Shown here in pieces: positions 55,712-64,000 of a stretch of 64,000 bases of DNA. The notes under the pieces are model-generated. The model was not told the DNA's origin. It saw only the letters and a program-made list of their open reading frames with translations, and did no database searches. The translations under genes were made by a program, and so were the position numbers. The DNA comes from Atherinomorus stipes. Lineage: Eukaryota > Chordata > Actinopteri > Atheriniformes > Atherinidae. The stretch lies in contig JALJCO010000058.1 in the NCBI GenBank assembly GCA_023101725.1, positions 1 to 64,000 of the forward strand. Reading direction: 5' to 3'. Positions within the stretch are counted from its first letter, which is position 1, and each line of letters begins with the position of its first letter.

Positions 55712-58700
55712 ACAAAAAGTCAGTTAGTCTTGTTCTTTAGGGTGATGGTTGCTGGCAGGAATGAATTCCTGTATCTCTCCGTCCTACAGCGAACTTGACG
55801 CAGCCTCCCACTGAACACACTCTGATTCTTCACCGTGTTGTGGAGAGGGTGGGAAGAATCCTCCATCATCTTCATCAGCTTGTGAAGCATTCTTTTTTGA
55901 AGGATCAGCTCCAGCGGCTCCAGAGTTATCCCCAGCACAGAACCAGCTTTCTTGATCAGCTTGTTTAGTTTCTTCAAGTCTCTGGTTCTGATGCTGCTGC
56001 CCCAGCAGATGCTGCAAAGCTAATTGCACTTTCTACCACAGACTTCTACCACAGATCTGCAACATCTTATTGCAGACGTTAAATGATTTCAGCTTCCTTA
56101 AGAAGTAGAGTCTGCTCAGACCTTTCTTGTAGATGTAGTCACTGTTGCATTTCCAATCGAGTCTGTTGTCCAGCTGAACTCCAGGTATTTGTAGTTCTCC
56201 ACAACCTCCACCTCCTCTTCCAGGATGTAGACAGGACTATGCTGCTTATTCTTGCTCCTCCTGAAGTCAACAATCATCTCTTTAGTCTTGCTGGTATTTA
56301 AGATGAGCTGATTGTTACTGCACCATTTCACAAACTGATTGACCAGTTCCCTGTACTCGGCTTCTTGTCCATCACTAATACACCCCACAACAGCAGAGTC
56401 ATCAGAATATTTCTGCAGATGACAGGACTCAGAGTTATACTGGAAGTCTGAGGTGTACAGTGTAAAGAGGAATGGTGAGAGTACAGTCCCTTGTGGTGCT
56501 CCAGTGCTGCTGACCACCATCTCAGACACACAACCTTTCAGTCTCACAAACTGTGGTCTGTTTGTGAGGTAGTCGTAAATCCAGGTGGTTGTGGAGGGAT
56601 CCACCTGGAAGGTATGGAGCTTCTCACATAGCAAAGCAGGCTGAATAGTATTAAATGCACTTGAAAAATCAAAGAACATGACCCTCAAAGTGCTGCCTGA
56701 CTGGTCCAGATGAGAGTGGGCTCTCTGAAGCAAGAAGATGATTGTGTCTTCAACTCCAAGCCCATTACGATATGCGAACTGTAATGGGTCCTGAAAGGTG
56801 TTCACTTGCTTGTTGAGGTGAGCCAGTAAGAGTCTCTCCAGGACTTTCATGATGTGAGATGTCAGAGCAACTGGTCTGTAGTTATTTGGTTCAGCTGGTT
56901 GTGGTTTTTTAGGGACAGGAACAAGACAGGATGTCTTCCACAGCACTGGAACTCTGTTCTGTCTCAGGCTGGTGTTAAAAAGGTGCTGGAGAACCGGACA
57001 TAGTTGTTCTGAGCAGGTCTTGAGAACTCTGGGACTGACACCATCTGGACCTGCAGCCTTGTTCCGGTTCAGTTTTTCTAGTTGTTTCTTGACCTGGTCA
57101 CAGGAGACAGTCAGGCTGGAGGTGGAGGCAAAAGAGGTCTCAGGATGTCCTGATGTGGAGGGAGATGAGGCTGTGTTCAGGTCCATGACTGAGGTGCAGG
57201 GTGACAGAGTGGAGGTGGGACAGGAAAGCTGTGAGCTCATGGAGGGTGTGTGGAATGTTGGGTTGTCGGCAGGGGGGAACTGAACCTATTGAAGAACATG
57301 TTCAGTTCGTTACCTTTGTCCAGACCTCCGTCAGTCTGGTCCCCCTTTAACTTGAAGCCAGTGATTTTCTTCATTCCCGACCAAACATCCCTCACGTTGT
57401 TCTGCTGGAGCTGCTCTCCAACTTCTTCCTGTAGTCCTCCTTGCACTTCTTAGTCTGTGTTTGCAGTTGTTTTTGTGTGGTCTTCAGTAACTCCCTGTCT
57501 CCATCCCTGAAAGCTTTCTTTTTGATGTTCAGCAGCTTTTTCAGGTCACTGGTGATCCAGGGTTTGTTATTGGGGAAGCACCTCACTGTTCTTGTTGGAA
57601 CGATGTTGTCCACACAGAAGTTTATGTAATCTGTTACACACTCAGTCATGGTGTTGATGTCATCTCCATGAGGTTCACAGAGGACATTCCAGTCTGTGGC
57701 CTCAAAGCACCCTCTCAGAGCATCTTCAGCCTCAGTAGACCAGGTTTTAATTGTCCTCCTAATGACTGGTTGCTGCTGAACGATGGGCTTGTAGGTGGAG
57801 GTGAGAAGAACCAGATTATGATCAGATCTTCCTAGAGGAGGCAGGGCAGAGGAGCTGTATGCATTCTTTGTATTTGCATAAAATAAGTCCAACATCTTAT
57901 TTTCTCTGGTGGAGCAGCTGACAAACTGCTGGAAAGTTGGCAACGTAGAGAGAGGGAGACGTTGTTGAAGTCTCCAGAGATCGCTATGAAAGAGTTTGGA
58001 TGCTGTGTTTGTAGTTTAGCCACGACGGAGCTGATGACATCACAGGCTGTCTCTGGTGCGGTACCTGGTATTATATAAACCGCTACCAGAATAACACAGG
58101 CAAACTCTCTGGGTAAATAATATGGACGGAAACTCACAGCTAACAGTTCAATGTCTCTTGTGCAGATCTTCTCCTTGACAGTGACGTGTCCTGGATGGCA
58201 CCAGCGCTGACTGACCAGCACTGCAATTCTGCCTCCCTTCCGCTTCCCGCTGAGCTGTATATTTCGGTCTGCATGGACCGTCTTGAAGCCGTGTACAGAC
58301 GCATTACAGTCCGGGATGTGTTCATGCAGCCATGTCTCGGTGAAACACATGATACTGCATTCTCTGTACTCTTTCTGAGACCTTGTTAGCACTTCGAGCT
58401 CGTCCATCTTGTTAGCTAGCGATCTCACGTTACCCATCACAACAGTTGGAAGAAACGGTTTAAATCTCCACCGTTTTTCTCTCTGCCTTACCCCTGCCCT
58501 GCATCCTCTTGTCTTTCTCCTTAACTCCAATGGGATTTGACGTGTTATTTCGCTGAAAATCTTGATTTGGGAGAGTTTTAACAGTTGATCACGGTGGTAA
58601 ACAATTTTTCCGTTGCTATGGATACACATCATAACAAGCAGTGAAAAAAAAAAAAAAGCCAATATACGAGGAAAAATCTCCCGAATTGCACACCGTTCAA

Positions 58701-58900
58701 ACCAGCATAAAAAATCCTCCAAGAAAAACCTAATCTGACGAATAATGTCGATAAAAAAGACAACTATATTTGAAAAAAACACAAAAGTTAAGGGAGAGCT
58801 TTCACAAATTGCAGCTACCTAGCAGCGCATTCCAGAATTTTTTTCAGAATTTTTTTCAGAAGACGGTCGCGGTAAATTCAAACACTGTAAGCGATAGTTA
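55617..58900 (-). mobile_element. L2-type LINE, nearly complete, inactive
   Basis: The order on the minus strand is a 5' region (from about 58900, possibly to 59006), endonuclease, RT, C-terminal block and a 3' UTR ending in GGGGATGAATAAAGTATTTTT and (CATTT)n at 55617-55640. Copies of the same tail occur at 2219-2295. Confidence 0.85.
55720..58782 (-). pseudogene. L2 ORF2 (endonuclease-reverse transcriptase), four or more frameshifts
   Basis: Endonuclease motifs are NVRSLANKMDEL, FTETWL and SGDFNNVSLS, then after a CT-dinucleotide gain near 57950, LGRSDHNLV. Further breaks lie near 57410, in a C-run near 57278 and near 56155 (a lost G). RT motifs are NYRPVALTSHIMKVLERLLL, VMFFDFSSAFNTIQ, STGAPQGTVLSPFLF and KYSDDSAVV (the catalytic DD; YxDD is read as YSDD). 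The C-terminal block is KLIKKAGSVLG...FSGRLRQVRCRTERYRNSFLPA. The 56116-57240 segment is a continuous 374-codon RT frame. The breaks are each 1-2 nt, so decay is recent relative to the other LINE. Confidence 0.85.
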
Positions 58901-59021
58901 TGGATTCTTCTGCCGTCAGCAAACGATCCAGATCAACTGAAAGACACTAAAAAGTGTAACTACGAAGAAAAAGACTTCATCAGCGTAGTAAACAACGTTA
59001 TAGCCTTTTTTTTTTTTTTTT

Positions 59022-59345
59022 GAGGAGAGTTGTGGTAGCTCCACCTTCTGGAAGAAAGAATTCAAGTCTTCAGCATTAGCCAGACATGAGGAGGTATACA
59101 AATCTTTATAATGGTCTTTAAATACATTATTAATTTCCCTAGATGATGTAAATAGTTTATCATTTCCCCCAAGTGCTGTTGTAGTATCTGTCAAACCCAG
59201 TTCCTCCTGTAAAGTATCTACAGTATAGCTCTTCTGTTTCTGGGGGTTGTGCCTGTATTAATTTTACTTCAATCCAGATAATCATCTAATGTTTGATTGA
59301 AATTTCCACCCAGAATGATCTGACCCTCTGTACTCGGACTGTTTA
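59022..59345 (-). pseudogene. L1-like ORF2 fragment
   Basis: Minus strand: TEGQIILGGNFNQTLDDYLD (an endonuclease GGDFN-type motif) near 59335-59270, and after a deletion LGGNDKLFTSSREINNVFKD then YKDLYTSSCLANAEDLNSFF (the L1 segment between endonuclease and RT). It continues to about 60235 beyond the MITE 59346-60196. A T-run at 59007-59022 marks the join to the L2 5' region. Confidence 0.65.
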
Positions 59346-60196
59346 AGCTGGCGACACACTACATGATTATTTGCCCGATTTTACCCACAATTGTCAGTTG
59401 GGCGTAGTCTGCTCCAGTTGGGGCTAGTTGGGATCAGTCTGCCTCGTTAGTCGGCTGAAAAATCTGTTTGTGTGTCTGGGAAAGCGACTCAGATCTCCAA
59501 GTGTGTTACAAAAACCGACCTCATGCGACCTCAGTCGTAGTCAATGAAAACTAGAGGCAACTATGCCCGACTGGGAGCTGCGCATCAGAACTTCTGCACC
59601 CATGTGCAAAGAACTGCATGGATTTCCTACTGAACCCCAGCATGCGATCAAATCCTGACAATGTCTTTTGCGCAATAATTTTCAGATGCAATCTATGCAT
59701 ATATGCATGGATCTAAGTAGGTAAATTTCCTTTTTACATTCCAGTAAACATGGAATAGAGCGCACATGTTGGGGTACTACCTGCACCGGGGATTCTCCTC
59801 TGCACGATCAGAAAGACAAAAATATGACTATGGAAGTGAAGAAAAATAAAGAATTTAACTGAGAACGAACTTGAAACTGTTTATGGGCAAAAAATGTGTT
59901 CTACTCCGGCATTACACACAAACAGATTACCACAACAAAGTGGAGAAGAGAATCTGGAAGATGATTTGTACATCATCTTCTGTTCTGTATAATGGCAGTT
60001 GGCACACAAGGAGTCGGTGATTTCCACCACCTCAGTTGGGTTGAACGATCTTGTAGTTTGGAATCCCGTGGAGGAGACGGTTGTTAAATGTGTCATCCCC
60101 AATCTAGATTCAACAGAATCTAGTCGGTTAGTTTGAACGCCTCAGTCTTTTCAACATCGGCAACAACTGTGACAGTCGTGTAGTGTGCCGCCAGCT
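59346..60196. mobile_element. Harbinger-type MITE, 851 bp
   Basis: AGCTGGCGACACACTAC at the left and GTAGTGTGCCGCCAGCT at the right are inverted; TTA is duplicated at 59343-59345 and 60197-60199. It interrupts the L1 endonuclease fragment. Confidence 0.92.
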
Positions 60197-60235
60197 TTAG
60201 TTTTTACCAAGAGGAAACCTGTTCTGGAGGAAACT

Positions 60236-60628
60236 TCAGGGTTCTGGCCTCAGGTTGCATCCTGTTGTTGGTCAGTGAAGCTGTTTATGTCTCAGCTTTG
60301 TGTTTATGTGTTAGATGAAAGAGCCGCTCATATTTATGTTATCATGTCATAAATCTCTATCTGATCTAGAAAATGTATTTTGGCACGAGCACTGAACAGA
60401 AGCTAGAATATAAAATATTAAATCTGAAATCACAATATTGGTCAGAGAAATGGCAGACTTTTTTCCCCCTCATATTGTTCAGTCTGAGATTTGACAGCAT
60501 CTCAAGTATATACGCAAACTAAAAGCTGGTGGAATACAGAGCAAATAAACTGAGGCACATGTAGTGAATTTTTTACTGGTATTCTTGTTTTCACAACGTT
60601 TTCCTTGTGAGTAGTTGGTAGCATGAGG
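60236..60628. other. no recognised feature
   Basis: Unclassified AT-rich DNA without a notable frame or inverted repeat. Confidence 0.4.
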
Positions 60629-60955
60629 CCCCTTTCAGACTTGCACTGGAAAGCGGTAATATTGCGGACTGTGTCGTTTATAACGCCTGCATTCAGACAT
60701 GCGATCCGGTCTTTTACCTCGGAGATGTAGCGGACATGTACCGGCTGGACCCCATGTCATAAGAGCGGAAATGTTCCAGACGGAGTGGAAGGGAGAGCGG
60801 GGCTGTGCTGACTTTCCCGCAACATTTCCTGATGTCTGAAAGCACCCGAGACGCGACAAGTCCGCAACAAAGTGGCATGTTTGAAAAGACGAGTCTGTTT
60901 AAAGAGCGGATGAACTTTACTGCTCATGTTCTGCAATGCAAGTCTGAAAACAGCT
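60629..60955. mobile_element. MITE-like, CAGACTTGCA/TGCAAGTCTG ends
   Basis: TTTCAGACTTGCACTG at the left and AATGCAAGTCTGAAAA at the right are inverted, and the interior is GC-rich with GCGGA motifs. The exact ends and the target duplication are unclear. Confidence 0.5.
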
Positions 60956-61454
60956 TGTTACTGGTCATGACCGAAGGTATATTTTTATAAACCTAGCCTT
61001 TTAGTTTAAAAATATATTTCATCCCAGCTTATCTGAATTTTGTTTCATGGTTAAAGCAACCCCTACCAATCTTTCATTTCAGAAAGCACAGCAACATTAT
61101 TTGAATATCAGCAGTCCCCAGACTCCACCAATTACTTTTATATCTCGTGACAACACTGCTCATTTGTCGTTACTGTTCGAGATGCAATAAGATGAAGAAT
61201 ATGACAACTCTGGTGCAGAGCTGTCTGCAGTGTTAAAGCTGTCTCTCTCCAAGTTCCTCACAGATACATTAAATTAAAGAATACCTGAGAGCAGCAGACA
61301 GAAACAACAAACAGGCTTATGTTCAACACTTCGTTGCATGCATGTGCAGCTCCTAGCTCCTAATTCAAGCCATCCACAGTTATCGGGTTGGCATAAACTA
61401 TTAAGAACAAGCAATTCAAATCCATAAACAATAAACAACACAATGTTTGACCAA
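60956..61454. other. no recognised feature
   Basis: AT-rich, unclassified. Confidence 0.4.
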
Positions 61455-61836
61455 AATGCTTGATGGGCGAAAGCTCAGAGGGGACAGGGCTTTTTCTGTG
61501 GCTGGTCCACAGTTGTGGAATGCACTGCCCCTGCAGGTCAGACAGGCCTCCTCACTGTCCAGTTTTAAAGCCCCTTCTTAAGACCCACCTTTTTTCTCTG
61601 GCATTTTACCCAGTATGAGTTGTTACTTATAAATTCTATTAATTGCTAATTTGTCTGCTTTTATTGTTTTTAATGTTACTCTCTTTTATTTTTATCTTTT
61701 TATCTGATTTTATGTCTATTATACTTTTAATGTTTTGGTTTCGTTGTTGTTCAGCACTTTGTTCAGTGAAGGCTGTTGTAAAGTGCTATAGAAATAAAGT
61801 TGGTTTGGCTTGGCAAAATGACTACATAGCATAAAC
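61455..61836 (+). mobile_element. LINE 3' end fragment
   Basis: The frame FSVAGPQLWNALPLQVRQAS then SLSSFK is the C-terminal block of CR1/L2/Rex-type ORF2 (with one shift). A 3' UTR follows, ending in GTAAAGTGCTATAGAAATAA and a TTGGTTTGGCTTGGC tail. 5'-truncated. Confidence 0.7.
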
Positions 61837-62074
61837 AAAATAAAGTGAACACTGCTATAGAGAGAAAGAGAGTGAGAGAATAACTTTATTTGAAGATGAA
61901 GTCCATGCGCCTGTCCTTCTTGACAGAGTTGATCAGTGTTGTAAAACTTCATCCCTCTTGGCCTTCAGTTTGATGAGCCTCTCCTTCTCAATAGATATCA
62001 GAGCCAAAGATGACAGTCTTCCTTGCTCTGTCCTGTTGCAGCTGTAGGTTTTGATGCATTTCAAGGCAGAAAAA

Positions 62075-62151
62075 TCAAATCAAATCAAGTTTATTTATAT
62101 AGCCCTTTACAGTATCCATTGGACACACAAAGTGCTTTACAGGAGGGGTAA
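62075..62151 (-). mobile_element. 77-bp retroelement stub in the hATC domain
   Basis: (TCAAA)n-type tail and ATATAGCCCTTTACAG body, flanked by CAGAAAAA at 62067-62074 and 62152-62159. Same tail family as 23203-23285. It interrupts the frame right after the VERS motif. Confidence 0.85.
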
Positions 62152-63280
62152 CAGAAAAACATTGGGACCTCTCCACTGATGCTGTGGTGGCTGGAATAGT
62201 CAGTGCCAACTTCAGGAGTTTTGTCGCCTCTGAAACAGTGTGTTCAAGGCCATTTTCAACCACAAAAGCAAGCAGTTCATGGGGTGATTTGTTTTGGGTC
62301 ATCTGAGAGCTCTACAATCCTGAGGTCAGCTTTTAGTCTCTCAAAATCAAAATGCTTGCCATATTTAGCGAGGCTGTGCAGTTTTGCGTCATCAAAATGG
62401 GCTGACAATTCATCAAACTTTTTACACCTTAAATCTTGCCTCCATTTGCAAGTTGATGTTGTCCAGACTCTTGTATAACAGCTCCCGCCTCTCATTTGCA
62501 GCCAGCCACTTGCTGCGCGTGTCGCTGTCCACGAAGTTCAGCACTTTGCACCGCTGCTGAAACTGTTCATAAAATGAGTCTAAGGACTCACGCTAGTTCT
62601 TCAAGGCTTTCATGGTGTCACTGACCCGAAGGGGGCAGAATCCTATGTCCATCACCTTGGCCTGAAGAACACGGAACAATGCGTCTGTCTTTGTGAAGAC
62701 CGCACTGTACACCATGAGAAAAAAAACAGATAGATGCTTTAGAGAGCCAGAGACTAAATCCAGAGGCCATAGTCAGAGCTTGTCCATCCTAGTCATCTGG
62801 GTTTTCTTGAATGAGGTTGAACATCTCACAAAGCTCTGCATAGTGGAACATGACGGTCTGAACAAGCCGGGAATTTGAATTCCATCCGGTTGTGCATGGG
62901 TTGTGCTTTTTCACCACTTCATCAAGCAGATTGCTGCGTTTTGTAGGCTTGCTGAAGCTGCAAGGCCTTAAAAAAACACTTTGCACAGATGATTGCAGTA
63001 TGTAGACTTTCAGCACAGAAACTTTCAGTTTTATCGTTTCCGTTTAAGCCAGCTCTTGTTTACCGAGGAAACACACAAGATCTATAAGACTCTTAAGGAT
63101 TTCTCTGTTCTTCCTCACCGTCTTATTTTGCATGCTGATGTTCAGCCGCCTTTTTCTCATCCAAAGCCAGGTCAATTCTGTTGCGGACAAATGTTTTCAG
63201 AGCAATCTGGCTCTGAATGTGAATCACCAATTTTTAATGTTTGGCTACAGCACAGGACAAGTTGTTGAAATCACAATATC

Positions 63281-63796
63281 AAAGAAAGACCCAGGAGTTT
63301 TCCTCCTGGGCCTGCCTTGTAGAGACTCACATCTCACTGTATTACATCATAAGCTCCTTGACAAACTTCTTCTCATTGCTCGAAAATGCATATTAAAAAA
63401 TTGGATTAAAACTCTCCCTCCTAGTGTCACCCCTTTGGTACAGGGAAATCTTCAATATCCTTCCCCATGAAAGGTTACAAGCTGTTGTAAAGGGTAGGGC
63501 AGATCTTAAAAATCTGCTCATGAGGGGCAGACCGTTTTCTGAATGGAAGAAGGCCTCCCCTACAACCCTCAAATTACGGGACACAGAGTTTAATGGGATG
63601 CAGATGACTGGTGTGTGTTGTTCTGTTTTTATTTCTGTTGCTGTTGTTTTATTTTGGGCTTTTGTTTCTTATTTTCCATTTATATAAGTCTGTAAGTATT
63701 TGCTGTCTGATGGTTTGGGATGGTGGTTGTTTCTGTACTCTACAGTATATGTCTAAATACAATAAAAGGTGTTAAAAAAAAAAAGAAAAAAAAAAA
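63281..63796 (+). mobile_element. 5'-truncated L1-like LINE with target duplication
   Basis: It encodes the C-terminal RT region (LLGLPCRDSHLTVLHHKLLD, LLIARKCILKNWIKTLPPSV) and, after a shift, ILPHERLQAVVKGRADL, then a poly-A tail (63773-63796). The direct repeat AAATCACAATATC lies at 63268-63280 and again immediately after the tail (about 63798-63810). Opposite strand to the host hAT pseudogene. Confidence 0.85.
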
Positions 63797-64000
63797 GAAA
63801 TCACAATATCCAGCCTTAATCCAGACCTTGTCAGTGATGCCGCCAAAAAGTAAACATGGAAAGCAGAACAGCCTGTTCACTGTCACACATCCACACAGCC
63901 AATCCTTCCTTTTGTACCATTCACTCTGAAAAGTCCAAACAATTTTCTGTCCCTTCCTTTGTAGAAAATCCAGTAGCTCAAGGGTTGGTGTCCATCATTC

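Larger units (their letters stand above)
61936..64000 (-). pseudogene. hAT transposase (TTF/ZMYM-like type), interrupted, continues off window
   Basis: Reading the minus strand from the right edge: a TTF-type zinc-finger stretch (CDFNNLSCAVAKH, then after the L1 insert HIQSQIALKTF, RIDLALDEKKAA), a gap, then KPTKRSNLLDEVVKKHNPCT and NSRLVQTVMFHYAEL (about 62789-62960). KYGKHFDFERLKADL and ELLAFVVENGLEHTVSEATK precede the hAT dimerisation motif LTIPATTASVERS. The end IKTY...RLSSLALISIEKERLIKLKA stops near 61936. Stops and indels occur throughout, a TAG near 62595 among them. Insertions are the L1 piece 63281-63796 and the 77-bp stub 62075-62151. Confidence 0.8.

Overview
The window reads as transposon-rich intergenic DNA of a ray-finned fish, probably a percomorph teleost. 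The pointers are tRNA-derived SINEs of the teleost type (head with A/B boxes, body ending GGATAAGCGG, GAAT tail), L2/CR1-like and L1-like LINEs, very many hAT and PIF/Harbinger-type miniature elements, a two-gene ISL2EU-type transposon, and C2H2 zinc-finger genes with TGEKP linkers preceded by a leader resembling the N-terminal exons of teleost NLRC3-like genes. There are no bacterial-type operons, rRNA genes or CRISPR arrays. Family names come from recalled protein and repeat signatures; no database search was run.

Host genes form one small multigene family. A decayed C2H2 finger exon lies on the minus strand at the left edge (75-1804). A second copy on the plus strand has three 5' coding exons at 15162-16100 and its finger exon at 31415-32712, separated by about 15 kb of nested transposons. 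A third set of leader exons at 52058-52705 probably belongs to a gene whose finger exon lies beyond the right edge. Intron phases of the second copy are compatible throughout, and the joined frame is broken only by one extra base at about 32137-32145. The second leader exon holds 16 tandem 24-bp units, 14 of them encoding the SUMO-acceptor-like motif V-K-A-E; the third copy has only two units.

The leader, its 5' non-coding exon and its upstream region form a duplicated block: copy A about 14045-16199, copy B 37700-37848 plus 49908-52801. Copy A is close to a pre-insertion version of copy B and so helps delimit three later events in B: a ~12 kb ISL2EU-type transposon (about 37848-49907), a hAT remnant (50411-50889) and a 791-bp miniature element (51164-51954). 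The ISL2EU-type element carries two convergent genes: a SWIM/YqaJ nuclease gene (plus, frameshifted near its end) and a spliced THAP-DDE transposase (minus) whose three exons join in frame into about 498 codons without a stop.

The rest is layered mobile DNA. 2400-7945 is a large fold-back element with ~0.67 kb inverted arms. 8335-13870 is a decayed LINE with a Harbinger element in its ORF1. 17320-18359 is a hAT-like palindromic element carrying another hAT MITE. 18581-27620 is a single hAT insertion, bounded by its 8-bp target duplication, that has swollen to 9 kb by nested insertions. 28465-30890 is a decayed mariner with a nested MITE. 55617-58900 is an L2-type LINE. The right end (61936-64000) is a hAT transposase pseudogene split by an L1 fragment. 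Several purine-only tracts (20105-20990, 21290-21605, 30230-30880) look like poorly resolved consensus sequence.
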